Origin: Variovorax paradoxus
Lineage (GTDB): Bacteria; Pseudomonadota; Gammaproteobacteria; Burkholderiales; Burkholderiaceae_C
Assembly: GCF_009498455.1 (NCBI RefSeq)
Contig: NZ_CP045644.1
Location: forward strand, 3,537,001 to 3,601,000
Direction: 5' to 3'
Length of the DNA stretch: 64,000 bases
Shown here piece after piece: positions 24,497 through 33,095 of the stretch. The first letter of the stretch is position 1; every line of letters starts with the position of its first letter. The translations under genes were made by a program, and so were the position numbers. The notes below the pieces were generated by a model, which was given only the letters and a program-made list of their open reading frames with translations, did not search any database and was not told the origin of the DNA.

Positions 24497-25486
24497 TCAG
24501 TCCACCTTGATGCCTGCGGCCTTGACCACTTGTTGGGCCTTCGCGGTCTCGTCGGCGATGAACTTGTTGAACTGCGCCGTGGGCATGGTGAAGGGTTCGG
24601 CGCCGAGCTTCTCCAGCCGGTCCTTCAACTCGGGCGACACCATGATCTTCGCGACCTCGGACTGCAGGCGCTCCACCACGGGCTGCGGCGTCCTGGCGGG
24701 CGCGAACAGGCCGACCCAGAACAGGTAGGCCGAGCCCGGCACGCCGGCCTCGACGGTGGTGGGTGCGTCGGGCAGGGCGGACGAGCGGCCGGCGGTGCCC
24801 ACGGCCAGCGCCTTCAGCTTGCCGCTCTTGATCAGCGGCAGCGCCGACACCATCGGGGCGAAGAACCAGTCGACGCGTCCGGCCATCACCTCGGTCATGG
24901 CCTCGGGCGTGCCGCGAAACGGCACATGCTGCGCATCGACGCCCGCCGCGAGGCGGAACACCTCGGCATTCATGTGCGTGGCCGAGCCGTTGCCCGCGGA
25001 GCCGTAGTTCAGCCCGCCGGGCTTGGCCTTTGCCTTGGCCACGAGGTCTTTCACGTCGGTGAAGTGCGAAGGCGCGGTGACCAGCACATTGGGCAGGCTG
25101 GCCATCGGCGTCACGCCCGTGAAGTCTTTCAGCGTGTCGTACGACAGGCCCTTGTAGATCCACGGGTTCACGAGGTGGCCGGCCGAATGCACCAGCAGCG
25201 TGTAGCCGTCGGCCGGCGCCTTCGCGGCGATGGCCGCGCCCAGCGTGCCGCCCGCGCCGGGGCGGTTGTCGACGATCACGCTGGTGCCCAGTGCGGGCCC
25301 CAGCTTCTCGGCCACGAGGCGCGCGACGATGTCGGTGCCGCTGCCTGCGGTGAAGGGCACGACCAGCTTGATCGGTTGCGTGCCCGGCCAAGTGCCTTGT
25401 CCATGCGCGCCTCCGAGCGTGCAGGCCGCGAGTGCCGCCGCGATCGCGAGTGCCTGTCGGCGGCTCCAGGGGAATGTCTGCTTCAT
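24497..25486 (-). CDS. Bug/TctC-family solute receptor of the aromatic operon
   Basis: A 329-residue periplasmic receptor. The N-terminus SRRQALAIAAALA contains two arginines before the hydrophobic stretch, so export could be by Sec or Tat. The family blocks are IKLVVPFTAGSGTDIVARLV, VDNRPGAGGTLGA and ADGYTLLVHS. Last gene in the six-gene minus-strand run beginning with an intradiol dioxygenase, 62 bp after the cupin gene, which suggests that it binds the starting aromatic or a ring-cleavage acid of that pathway. TctA/TctB subunits are not encoded in the window. The ATG at 25486 follows GGAGAC. Confidence 0.93.
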   Translation of the reverse strand: MKQTFPWSRRQALAIAAALAACTLGGAHGQGTWPGTQPIKLVVPFTAGSGTDIVARLVAEKLGPALGTSVIVDNRPGAGGTLGAAIAAKAPADGYTLLVHSAGHLVNPWIYKGLSYDTLKDFTGVTPMASLPNVLVTAPSHFTDVKDLVAKAKAKPGGLNYGSAGNGSATHMNAEVFRLAAGVDAQHVPFRGTPEAMTEVMAGRVDWFFAPMVSALPLIKSGKLKALAVGTAGRSSALPDAPTTVEAGVPGSAYLFWVGLFAPARTPQPVVERLQSEVAKIMVSPELKDRLEKLGAEPFTMPTAQFNKFIADETAKAQQVVKAAGIKVD

Positions 25487-25548
25487 GCGTCTTGTCTCCG
25501 TTGATTTGTTGGTGCGAGCGATGAATGACTGACTGAGAAAGGAGAGCG

Positions 25549-25905
25549 CTAGGCGGGCGGTGCGGTCGGCATCACCAGCGCCACCAGCACCGGGCGGTTG
25601 CTTCGGTTCTCCAGCTGGCGCTTCTCGCCGGGCGCGAAGCGGCAGCTGTCGTAGGGCAGGAGCACGTCTTCCTGGTGCGCGCCCTCGAGTTCGCCGACGA
25701 TGTGCAGCTCACCCTCGAGCACGAGGTACAGCTTTTCCATCGGCGAGCCGTCCAGGCCGGTGCGCCCGCCGGGCAGGATCTGGCTCATGCCCATCCACAT
25801 CTGCGTGGAGGGGCCGGCTTCCTTGCCCTGCAGGCGCAGGCAGCGCATGTCGAAGTGGTTGGGCGCCTCGTAGTGCGGCGCCTCGCTGAAACGGGTCACA
25901 TGCAT
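25549..25905 (-). CDS. Cupin-domain protein
   Basis: A 118-residue single-domain cupin. The first cupin motif is degenerate (GGRTGLDGSPMEKLYLVLEG), keeping the Glu/Tyr strand but not the HxH pair, and the second motif lacks its usual histidine (LLPYDSCRFAPGEKRQLEN). With metal ligands missing it may be a binding protein rather than an enzyme. It sits 21 bp downstream of the oxidoreductase gene in the LacI-controlled operon, where a role with ring-cleavage products is plausible but unproven. Confidence 0.82.
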   Translation of the reverse strand: MHVTRFSEAPHYEAPNHFDMRCLRLQGKEAGPSTQMWMGMSQILPGGRTGLDGSPMEKLYLVLEGELHIVGELEGAHQEDVLLPYDSCRFAPGEKRQLENRSNRPVLVALVMPTAPPA

Positions 25906-25926
25906 GGCGACGTTCCTTCTCTCGGT

Positions 25927-26922
25927 TCAGGGGCGCAGCACGACGCGGTCGGTGCTGCCCGACAGCACCAGCCGGTAGGCATCGATCGCTTCGTCGAGTG
26001 CGAAGTGGCGTGCGACGGGAAAGGGTTTCAGCGTGCCGCGCTCGAAGCCCTCGCGCATCGCGTCGAGCTGCGCGGTGGAGGCGACGCAGTCCATCGCCAG
26101 CGAGTCGATGCCCACGTAGGTGTGCATGCCGCGGTAGAACGCGAAGATGTCGAAGGGCACCGCGCGGTCGTGCGTGGCGATGAAGATCTGCGTGGCCCCC
26201 TTGGCCATCGCCTTGTTGGCGGCCTCGAAGTAGGCGCTGCCCACGGTGTTGTAGACGATGTGCGCGCCGCGCCCGTCGGTGAGTTCGCGCACCTGCGCGC
26301 CCACGTCGGCATGCTGGCGCGCATCGACCACATCGACCGGCGCGCTTGCAAACCCCGCGAAGGGCCCCGGGCCGCGCTGCACCGCGATCACGCGCGCACC
26401 GGCCTGCGCGGCGAGCTGCACCGCCGCCTGCCCGACCTTGCCGTTGGCACCCAGCACCAGCACCGTCTGGCCCGCCTGCGGCATGCCGCTGCGGCGAAAG
26501 CCCTCGTAGGCGGTGACGAAGGGCACGCCCACCGCACCGGCCTCGTCCATCGAGATGCCCTTCGGTTTGGCGCGCAGGGCCGCTTCGGGCAGCACGAGGT
26601 AGCGTGCATGCGAGCCGTCGCGTGTGATGCCGACGTCGCCGCCCGAGCCGTAGACCTCGCGGCCGATCCATTCCGTGGGGCCGCTCACGACGGTGCCTGC
26701 GAAGTCGCGGCCCGGCGTGCGCGGCCAGACGGCCTGCGGCATGAGGCCCAGCGCGGCCTTCACGTCGCTCGGGTTCACGGCAGCGGCGGCCACGCGCACC
26801 ACGGCATGGCCGGGCGGCGCGGCGGGCTCGGGCTGCGGCGCGGCGTCCAGGTGCAGCGCCTCGAGGTTGGCGGCCTTGCCGTTCACGCGCAGTGCGCGGG
26901 GCTCGTGAAGGATGGCGCTCAT
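25927..26922 (-). CDS. Quinone oxidoreductase-like (MDR superfamily) dehydrogenase
   Basis: A 331-residue medium-chain reductase. The N-terminal GroES-like domain includes AAAVNPSDVKAALGLMP and PGRDFAGTVV, and the nucleotide-binding domain has VLVLGANGKVGQAAVQLAAQ near residue 150. Zinc-binding cysteines are missing, so it is likely an NADPH-dependent quinone/enone reductase rather than an alcohol dehydrogenase. In the operon it might reduce an unsaturated intermediate such as maleylacetate-type products. Its ATG overlaps the TGA of the BKACE gene. Confidence 0.88.
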   Translation of the reverse strand: MSAILHEPRALRVNGKAANLEALHLDAAPQPEPAAPPGHAVVRVAAAAVNPSDVKAALGLMPQAVWPRTPGRDFAGTVVSGPTEWIGREVYGSGGDVGITRDGSHARYLVLPEAALRAKPKGISMDEAGAVGVPFVTAYEGFRRSGMPQAGQTVLVLGANGKVGQAAVQLAAQAGARVIAVQRGPGPFAGFASAPVDVVDARQHADVGAQVRELTDGRGAHIVYNTVGSAYFEAANKAMAKGATQIFIATHDRAVPFDIFAFYRGMHTYVGIDSLAMDCVASTAQLDAMREGFERGTLKPFPVARHFALDEAIDAYRLVLSGSTDRVVLRP

Positions 26923-27827
26923 CGTGCGGCTCCTTGAACGGTGCGGGTGTCGGCCAGTCCCAGCATCGCGCGGGCCTCGCGCGGGTTGGCGACGTCGCCG
27001 CCCAGGCTGCGCAGGATGTCGTGCGCCTTCGCCACGAGCTGCGCGTTGCTCTCGGCCAGCACGCCTTTCTCGAGGTAGATGTTGTCTTCCATGCCCACGC
27101 GCACGTGGCCGCCCAGCAGCCACGACTGCGCGACGATCGGGAACTCCGTGCGGCCGATGCCGAAGGCGCTCCAGAAGGCGCCGCGCGGCAGCAGGTTGCG
27201 TGCGTAGAGCAGCGTCTCGGGCGTGGGCGCAAAGCCGTACTTCACGCCGAGCACGAAGGTCCACATGGCGGGGCCGTCGAGCGTGCCGTCGGCGATGAGG
27301 TCGAGCGCCAGGTGGATGTCGCCCGAGTCGAAGATCTCCAACTCGGGCTTCACGCCGGCCTCGCGCATCACCTTGGCCATGCGGCGCACGTTCTTCGGCG
27401 TGTTGATCACCACGTCGGGGCCGGAGTTCATGGTGTTGAGGTCGAGCGAACACACGTCGGGCTTGATCAGGGCGATGTGTTCCACGCGCTTCTCGGGCGG
27501 CAGCAGCGTGGTGCCGGGTGCGGCGATCTTCGGATCGTCCTCGCTCGGAATGAAGCGCCCGCCCGGCCCGGTCGTGAGGTTCACGATGAGCTCGCGGTTC
27601 TCGCGGCGGATGCGGTCGACCACCTCGCGGTACAGCTCGATCTCCATCGAAGGCTTGCCGGTCTCGGGGTGGCGCACGTGGATGTGCACCTGGCCCGCGC
27701 CGGCTTCGGCGGCGGCCAGGCATTCGTCGGCAATCTGCACCGGCGTGATCGGCAGGTGCGGCGTCTGCTCGGGCTTCACGAGGTTGCCCGTGACCGCGCA
27801 GGTGATGAGCGTCTTTGGGTTGTTCAC
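26919..27827 (-). CDS. BKACE-family beta-keto acid cleavage enzyme (DUF849)
   Basis: A 302-residue TIM-barrel enzyme of the family whose founding member Kce cleaves 3-keto-5-aminohexanoate using acetyl-CoA. The zinc-binding HIH motif is in QVHIHVRHPETGKPS near residue 48, and LTTGPGGRFIPSEDD and YGFAPTPETLLYA follow the family pattern. It should convert a beta-keto acid plus acetyl-CoA to acetoacetate and a new CoA ester; the beta-keto acid is not known. The start is a GTG at 27827 overlapping the SDR stop, and the stop overlaps the next gene, so the three are tightly coupled. Confidence 0.93.
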   Translation of the reverse strand: MNNPKTLITCAVTGNLVKPEQTPHLPITPVQIADECLAAAEAGAGQVHIHVRHPETGKPSMEIELYREVVDRIRRENRELIVNLTTGPGGRFIPSEDDPKIAAPGTTLLPPEKRVEHIALIKPDVCSLDLNTMNSGPDVVINTPKNVRRMAKVMREAGVKPELEIFDSGDIHLALDLIADGTLDGPAMWTFVLGVKYGFAPTPETLLYARNLLPRGAFWSAFGIGRTEFPIVAQSWLLGGHVRVGMEDNIYLEKGVLAESNAQLVAKAHDILRSLGGDVANPREARAMLGLADTRTVQGAAR

Positions 27828-28588
27828 AGGTGGCGCCCTCCGTCGACCACGATGCGCGTGCCGGTGACGAAGCGCAGCGTGGTGGCGAGCGCTTCGACGG
27901 TGGCGGCCACGTCGTCGGGTTTGCCGATGCGCCCCAGCGGCGTGGTGTTGGCCATCTTGTTCGCGAACTCGGCGCCGCGGCCGGGCACGAAGCCCGACTC
28001 GACCGCGCCCGGCGACACCGACACCACGCGCACCGCGGGCGCCAGCGCCTTGGCCAGCGCGTCGCCCACCACGTCGAGCCCGGCCTTGGCCGCGACATAC
28101 GCGAGGTTGCTGCCCACGCCCGTGAAGCCGGCGATGGACGAGATGTTGACCACCAGCCCATCGCCGGTCGCCTTGAGCATCGGCGCGAAGGCGCGGATGG
28201 TGGCGAACACGCCGCGGAAGTTGGCGCGCAGCAAGTCGTCGATGAGTTCGTCGGTCAGCGCGTCGAGGTCGCCGGCCGCAATGGGCTGCGTGTGGCCCGC
28301 GCTGTTGACCAGGATGTCGCAGCGCCCGTGCATGGCCTTCACCTCGGCGGCGGCGGCCTGCAGGCTCGGTGTGTCGACGATGTCGGCGCGGGTCGCGCCG
28401 TGGTGCTGGCCGCTGTCCGAGGGCAGCGCGGCGGCGCGCGCGGCACCGTCGTTGCCGCTGCGGTGCAGCAGCACGCAGGTGGCGCCCAGCGCGGCCAGCC
28501 GCGTGGCCGTGGCGTAGCCGATGGCGCCGAGGCCGCCGGTGATGACGGCGACCTTGCCGTGGAGTTGGGATTGAGGGTCGAAGCTCAT
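27824..28588 (-). CDS. Short-chain dehydrogenase of the aromatic operon
   Basis: A 254-residue classical SDR. The cofactor motif is TGGLGAIG near residue 16, NSAG near 92, and the catalytic Tyr-Lys is in YVAAKAGLDVVGDAL after a NISSIAGF serine stretch. It probably oxidises a beta-hydroxy acid to the beta-keto acid used by the BKACE enzyme coded next. It follows the dioxygenase gene by 31 bp and overlaps the BKACE gene start. Confidence 0.92.
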   Translation of the reverse strand: MSFDPQSQLHGKVAVITGGLGAIGYATATRLAALGATCVLLHRSGNDGAARAAALPSDSGQHHGATRADIVDTPSLQAAAAEVKAMHGRCDILVNSAGHTQPIAAGDLDALTDELIDDLLRANFRGVFATIRAFAPMLKATGDGLVVNISSIAGFTGVGSNLAYVAAKAGLDVVGDALAKALAPAVRVVSVSPGAVESGFVPGRGAEFANKMANTTPLGRIGKPDDVAATVEALATTLRFVTGTRIVVDGGRHL

Positions 28589-28619
28589 GGGATGAAGAGG
28601 CGTTGTGGAATGGGGGAGG

Positions 28620-29486
28620 TCAGGGGATGGGCGGACGGGGGAACTTCATCTCGCCGGGCTCGAGCTGAAAGTCGTACTGCAGCGTGGCGCTCTGGCCATC
28701 GGGCGCGAGCGCGAAGCGGCCGATCAGTTGCCGCGTCACGCCGAAGGTCGGGTCGCTTTCCAGGTTCTCGTCGTCGTCGGCGAACACCTGCGTGATCAGC
28801 ACCTTGTGGCCCGGCTTGCTCAGCATGAAGTGCAGGTGCGCGGGACGGTTCGGGTGGCGCTGCTGCGCGCGCAGCAGCACGCCGCAGGGTCCGTCGGTGG
28901 GCACCGGGTAGCCGGCGGGGCGCACGCTGCGGAAATGAAAGCGGCCTTGCGCGTCGGTGGTGAAACGTCCGCGCAGGTTCATGTCGTCCTGTTCCGGGTC
29001 CTGGTTCTCGTAGAGCCCGACCGGCGAGGCCTGCCACACGTCGACCGTGACGCCGGCCATCGGCTGCCCGCTCACATTGCGCACCGTGCCGGTCACCTCG
29101 AGCGGCGTGCCGGGCGTGCCCGAGCGCGCGATGCTCTCGCCCGCCGCGCAGGCCGGCGAGTTGGCGCGCCAGAAGGGGCCGAGCAGGGCGGCCGGCGATT
29201 CGCCGTGCGGGTCCTGGTTGTTCTGCAGCGCAACCACGGTCGACACGCCGAGGATGTCGGCCGCCAGCACCACCTCGTTCTTGGTCTCGCCGGTGGCGTG
29301 GCCAATGGCGACGATGAATTCGAGCGCCTGCTCGAACTCTTCCTCGGTGAGCTTCACCTCCTGGACGAAGGCATGCAGGTGGCGCGTGAGCGCGTCCATC
29401 ACGGTGCGCAGCCGCGGGTCGGGTGTGTGTTGCATGGCGTCGAGCGCGAAGCCGAGCACTGAATCGGGGGAGGTGGCGATGTTCAT
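28620..29486 (-). CDS. Intradiol ring-cleavage dioxygenase
   Basis: A 288-residue Fe(III) dioxygenase of the catechol/hydroxyquinol 1,2-dioxygenase family. The helical N-terminal dimerisation domain is followed by the catalytic domain with ligands Tyr (GLYENQD), Tyr (RPAGYPVPTDGP) and two His (RPAHLHF). It opens a dihydroxylated or trihydroxylated ring between the hydroxyls. The hydroxyquinol-type pattern seems more likely than catechol but cannot be decided by eye. The ATG at 29486 is used; a TTG at 29501 is possible. A LacI-type operator lies just upstream. First gene of the six-gene operon. Confidence 0.92.
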   Translation of the reverse strand: MNIATSPDSVLGFALDAMQHTPDPRLRTVMDALTRHLHAFVQEVKLTEEEFEQALEFIVAIGHATGETKNEVVLAADILGVSTVVALQNNQDPHGESPAALLGPFWRANSPACAAGESIARSGTPGTPLEVTGTVRNVSGQPMAGVTVDVWQASPVGLYENQDPEQDDMNLRGRFTTDAQGRFHFRSVRPAGYPVPTDGPCGVLLRAQQRHPNRPAHLHFMLSKPGHKVLITQVFADDDENLESDPTFGVTRQLIGRFALAPDGQSATLQYDFQLEPGEMKFPRPPIP

Positions 29487-29496
29487 GGCGGGTCTT

Positions 29497-29510
29497 TGCA
29501 ATCGTTTGCA
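29497..29510. promoter_or_regulatory. LacI-type operator 1, in front of the dioxygenase operon
   Basis: TGCAATCGTTTGCA is a near-perfect 14-bp palindrome with central CG, the usual shape of LacI/PurR-family operators. It is 11 bases upstream of the dioxygenase ATG. A second copy lies at the lacI-type gene start. Confidence 0.75.
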
Positions 29511-29599
29511 CGATACTAAGTCAAATTCCGGAAAAGTAAAATGGTGGGTATCCGAGATGCCAGAATGGGAATTTGCCCGCCATGGCCCTCCGGATGTCT

Positions 29600-29613
29600 A
29601 ACAATCGTTTGCA
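29600..29613. promoter_or_regulatory. LacI-type operator 2, at the regulator gene start
   Basis: AACAATCGTTTGCA shares twelve bases with operator 1 at 29497-29510 and ends just before the ATG of the regulator gene. The two sites are 103 bp apart, about ten DNA turns, so a looped repressor complex over the divergent promoters and autoregulation are both possible. Confidence 0.7.
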
Positions 29614-29616
29614 TCA

Positions 29617-30648
29617 ATGAGCGCCCCATCGTCTTCCAGCCCTGTCACCATCCGCGACGTCGCCCGCGCCGCCGGCGTGCACGTGTCGACCGTGTCGCGC
29701 GCGCTGAGCCCCGAGAAGCGCTCGCTGATCAGCGACGAGGTGCTGCGCGTGGTCGAAGAGGCCGCGCAGCGCCTGGGCTACCGGCCCAACCGTGCGGCCT
29801 CGGCGCTGCGCACGGGCCGCACCCACACCATCGGCGTGCTGGTGCCCGACATCACCAACGCGGTGTTCCCGCCGATCCTGCAAGGCATCGAGGCCAGCGC
29901 GGCCGCGCGCGGCTACTTCGTGTTCGTCACCAACGTGGTCGATCCGGCGCTCGCGCGGCCGGTGCTCGAACGCATGCTGGCGCAGCGCGTGGACGGCGTG
30001 ATCCTGGCCACCGCCACGCGCGACGATCCGCTGGTCGACTTCGTCGCCAAGGCCGGCATGAAGTCCGTGCTGGTCAACCGCGCCGACGAAACCGGCCGCC
30101 TGCCCGCCGTGGTGAGCGACGACCGGCTGGCCATGAAGCTCGCGGTCGATCACCTCGTGGGCCTGGGCCACAAGCGCATCGCGCACCTTGCGGGGCCGCA
30201 GACCATCCCGACCGGCGTGGGTCGCCTGCTGGGCGTGGAGCAGGCCTTGCGCGACCATCGCATGAAGCCGGCCCGCATCGTCGAGTGCGCGAGCTACAGC
30301 CGCGAGGCGGGGGCGGTCGCGATGAAGCAGATGCTTGCGGCCGGTGCCGCGCCGCAGGCCGTGGTCTGTTGCAACGACCTCGTGGCACTGGGCGCCTACG
30401 ACGCGCTGCGCGAGGCCGGCCTGCGCGTGCCGAAAGACATCTCCGTCACCGGCCACAACGACATGCCGCTGGTCGACATGGTCGATCCGCCGCTCACCAC
30501 CATCCGCCTGCCGCACCGAGAACTCGGCTGGCGCGCGGCCGAGATGCTGTTCGACGAGATCGACGGGCAGGCGCTGTCAGCCTCCACCGTGGTGCTGCGG
30601 CCGGAGCTGGTGGTGCGCAAGTCGACCGGCGCGCCCGCCACGCGCTGA
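29617..30648 (+). CDS. LacI-family transcriptional regulator
   Basis: A 343-residue repressor. The N-terminal helix-turn-helix is VTIRDVARAAGVHVSTVSRA, followed by the hinge with YRPNRAASALRTGRT, then the periplasmic-binding-protein-like sensor (IGVLVPDITNAVFPPILQGI to the end). It diverges from the six-gene dioxygenase operon, and two copies of a LacI-type operator lie between them, so it very probably represses that operon until a pathway compound binds. LacI control is more usual for sugar genes than for aromatic catabolism. Confidence 0.95.
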   Translation: MSAPSSSSPVTIRDVARAAGVHVSTVSRALSPEKRSLISDEVLRVVEEAAQRLGYRPNRAASALRTGRTHTIGVLVPDITNAVFPPILQGIEASAAARGYFVFVTNVVDPALARPVLERMLAQRVDGVILATATRDDPLVDFVAKAGMKSVLVNRADETGRLPAVVSDDRLAMKLAVDHLVGLGHKRIAHLAGPQTIPTGVGRLLGVEQALRDHRMKPARIVECASYSREAGAVAMKQMLAAGAAPQAVVCCNDLVALGAYDALREAGLRVPKDISVTGHNDMPLVDMVDPPLTTIRLPHRELGWRAAEMLFDEIDGQALSASTVVLRPELVVRKSTGAPATR

Positions 30649-30745
30649 CGCGAAGACGAAAACAAATGCATCCGAAGGGCGGAGCGCGCACTTCGCGCCG
30701 AGAATCGTCGGCCATTCCCGGCCCCGTGTTCCGTTCCCTTTCCGC

Positions 30746-31309
30746 ATGCGCTTTCGCCCCGTCTTCCTGCTTCTGTCCCTCGGTCTTTCCCTCCCGCTGC
30801 TGACCCACGCGGCGTCGCCGCGCACCTGCCTCGTCGTCGGCGTGAGCGATGGCGACACGCTCACCGCGCGCTGCGGCCGCAGTGGCGCGTACGAGCAGGT
30901 CAAGGTGCGCATCGCCGCCATCGACGCGCCCGAGAAAGCGCAACCCTACGGCCAGCGCAGCCGCCAGGCGCTGAGCCGCCTGTGCTACGCCGAGAAGGCC
31001 GTCATCACCGAGCGCGACACCGACCGTTACGGCCGTACGGTGGCCGATGTGCGCTGCAACGGCGAAGACGCCGGCCGCCGCATGGTGGCCGAGGGCTGGG
31101 CCTGGGTGTACGACTACCACGGCATCGCGAAGAAGCGCGGCGGCGACCTGTTTCGCCTCGAGGCCGCGGCGCGCGCGCAGCACCTGGGCCTGTGGGCCGA
31201 CACGGCGCCGACGCCGCCGTGGGACTGGCGGCGCGAACGGCGGGAGCAGCCGCGCAACGGTGGCGGTTCGCAGCCGTGGGGCGACGTGCGCTTCGAACCC
31301 TTGTCCTGA
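30746..31309 (+). CDS. Secreted thermonuclease-like (SNase) nuclease
   Basis: A 187-residue protein with a signal peptide (residues 1-22 ending LLTHAA) and a staphylococcal nuclease domain. The catalytic pattern is present: SDGDTLTARC, VRIAAIDAPEKAQPYGQ with its active-site Arg and Asp, ERDTDRYGRTVADV and VAEGWAWVY. It should cut DNA and RNA outside the cytoplasm with calcium. The tail beyond residue 155 is rich in Arg, Trp and Gly. The ATG at 30746 starts the signal peptide. No partner genes are evident. Confidence 0.93.
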   Translation: MRFRPVFLLLSLGLSLPLLTHAASPRTCLVVGVSDGDTLTARCGRSGAYEQVKVRIAAIDAPEKAQPYGQRSRQALSRLCYAEKAVITERDTDRYGRTVADVRCNGEDAGRRMVAEGWAWVYDYHGIAKKRGGDLFRLEAAARAQHLGLWADTAPTPPWDWRRERREQPRNGGGSQPWGDVRFEPLS

Positions 31310-31339
31310 GCGCCTGACGGCACCTCGCGATTCAAAAGG

Positions 31340-31591
31340 TCAGCAGTGGCCCGAGTACCAGCAGCGCACTTCGGGCATGAGCAGGCCCCAGACGAAGCTG
31401 ATGGCGCACACGACCAGCATCAGCAGCGCGAACATGCGCAGGCCCTCGGCGCCCCAGCGTGGCGCGAAGATGTTGACGAGAAAACCCGAGAGAAACCTGC
31501 CTTCGAGCCAGGCGGCGCCGCCCCAGCGCAGGATCCAGAGCCAGAACAGCGCATCGAGCGCATGAAACACGACCCACCAGAGCAACGTCAT
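31340..31591 (-). CDS. Small membrane protein of unknown function
   Basis: An 83-residue protein with two hydrophobic stretches (about residues 3-25 and 52-72) and a charged loop between. I do not recognise a family. It lies 19 bp downstream of the NADH dehydrogenase gene on the same strand, so it is likely cotranscribed and might be a membrane partner, which is inference from position only. Reading on both sides is consistent with a real gene: no other frame here has protein-like character. Confidence 0.6.
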   Translation of the reverse strand: MTLLWWVVFHALDALFWLWILRWGGAAWLEGRFLSGFLVNIFAPRWGAEGLRMFALLMLVVCAISFVWGLLMPEVRCWYSGHC

Positions 31592-31610
31592 CGCGCGGCG
31601 TTGCTGTGAC

Positions 31611-32957
31611 TCAGGACTCGCTGCGGCCCTGCACGTCGGCCACCACGCGCGCGTTGCGCTGGAAGCTCCAGTAGGCGCTGGCCCAGTCCCACATCACGAC
31701 GACGCGGTTGCGAAAGCCGATCAGGAAGTACGCGTGCGCGAACAGCCAGAACAGCCACGCGAAGCGGCCGCTGAAGCGCAGCGGCCCGAAGGGCGTGCCC
31801 AGGTCGACCACGGCCGAGTTGCGCCCGATGGTGGCCAGGTTGCCGTAGTCGGCGTAGCGGAACGGCACGGTGGGCTGGCCCGCCAGTCGGCGCAGGATGT
31901 TTGCCGCCGCTGCGCGGCCCGCCTGCTTGGCGCCGGGCGACACGCCGGGCACCGGCTTGGGCGGCTTGCCGGGCGCGTGGCTCATGGCGGCAGCCAGGTC
32001 GCCCACCACGCTGATCTCGGGATGGCCCGCCAAGCTCAGGTCGGGCTCGACCTTGATGCGCCCCGCGCGGTCGCACTCGACGCCCGTGGCGTTGCCGAGC
32101 AGCCGGCCCAGCGGCGAGGCCGCGACACCGGCCGCCCACACCACGCAGCTGCTGGGAATGCGGTAGCTCTGCAGCGGCGCGCCGTCGGGGCCGCCGCCGG
32201 TCTGCACTTCGAGGCCGGCGTTGTCGATGGCGGTGACGCGCGCGTTCAGCCGCACTTCGACGCCGAGCCGTTCCAGTTGTTCGAGCGCCTTCTGGCTCAG
32301 GCTTTCGGGCATGGCCTGCAGCACGCGCGGGCCGCCCTCGACCAGCAGCACCTGCGCGCTGCCGGGGTCGATGCGGCGGAACTCGCCCGAAAGCGTGTGC
32401 TTGGCGATCTCGGCCAGCGTGCCGGCCATCTCGACGCCGGTCGGGCCGGCGCCGATCACCACGAAGGTGAGCAGGGCGCGGCGGCGCTCGGGGTCGGTGG
32501 TGGTCTCGGCCGTCTCGAAGGACATCAGCACGCGGCGGCGGATCTCGAAGGCGTCGGCCAGCGTCTTCAGGCCCGGCGCGGCGGGCGCCCACTCGTCGTG
32601 CCCGAAATAGCTGTGCGTGGCGCCGGCCGCAACGATCAGGTGGTCGTAGGCCACGTGGCTGCCGTCGGCCAGCTGGATGCTGCGCGCGGCCGGGTCGATG
32701 CCCGTCACCTCGGCCAGCAGCGTGGTCACGTTGGCCTGCTTGCGGAACAGGGCGCGCACCGGCGCCGCGATCGACGGCGCCGCGAGCCCGGCGGTTGCCA
32801 CCTGGTAGAGCAGGGGCTGGAACAGGTGGTGGTTGGTCTTGTCGATCACCGTCACATCGACGTCGGCCCGCTGCAGCTTGCGCGCGGCTTCGAGCCCGCC
32901 GAAACCGCAGCCGATGATGACAACGTGGGGCCTGGCCGAAGGAGAGGGGGTTTGCAT
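31611..32957 (-). CDS. ndh: Type II NADH:quinone oxidoreductase
   Basis: A 448-residue FAD-dependent enzyme that passes electrons from NADH to quinone at the inner membrane without pumping protons. The FAD site is VVIIGCGFGGLEAARKLQ near residue 12, the NADH site is FVVIGAGPTGVEMAGTLAE near 165, and VWAAGVAASPLGRLLG and VVGDLAA are the family's later blocks. A C-terminal amphipathic/hydrophobic region (FAWLFWLFAHAYFLIGFRNR) anchors it. The ATG at 32957 is used; an ATG at 32969 is an alternative. It diverges from egtB. Confidence 0.94.
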   Translation of the reverse strand: MQTPSPSARPHVVIIGCGFGGLEAARKLQRADVDVTVIDKTNHHLFQPLLYQVATAGLAAPSIAAPVRALFRKQANVTTLLAEVTGIDPAARSIQLADGSHVAYDHLIVAAGATHSYFGHDEWAPAAPGLKTLADAFEIRRRVLMSFETAETTTDPERRRALLTFVVIGAGPTGVEMAGTLAEIAKHTLSGEFRRIDPGSAQVLLVEGGPRVLQAMPESLSQKALEQLERLGVEVRLNARVTAIDNAGLEVQTGGGPDGAPLQSYRIPSSCVVWAAGVAASPLGRLLGNATGVECDRAGRIKVEPDLSLAGHPEISVVGDLAAAMSHAPGKPPKPVPGVSPGAKQAGRAAAANILRRLAGQPTVPFRYADYGNLATIGRNSAVVDLGTPFGPLRFSGRFAWLFWLFAHAYFLIGFRNRVVVMWDWASAYWSFQRNARVVADVQGRSES

Positions 32958-33095
32958 CGTCCGAATCATACGCAGCGGTCCGGGGCGCCAGCCCGAAGGA
33001 CAGGCTCTTGCGGCGGCGAGGCGGCGGCGTCTTGTCCTACGTGGCCCTGTCACCGGTATGGGCTACAACTTCCCGTTGACCCGACTGGAGACTTC

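Noticed and set aside
22365..25391. A 1008-codon open frame on the minus strand opposite the PepSY, DUF3649 and DUF3325 genes
   Set aside because: Low-complexity Arg/Ala/His composition and no family pattern; the plus-strand genes and the minus-strand Bug receptor explain the region.
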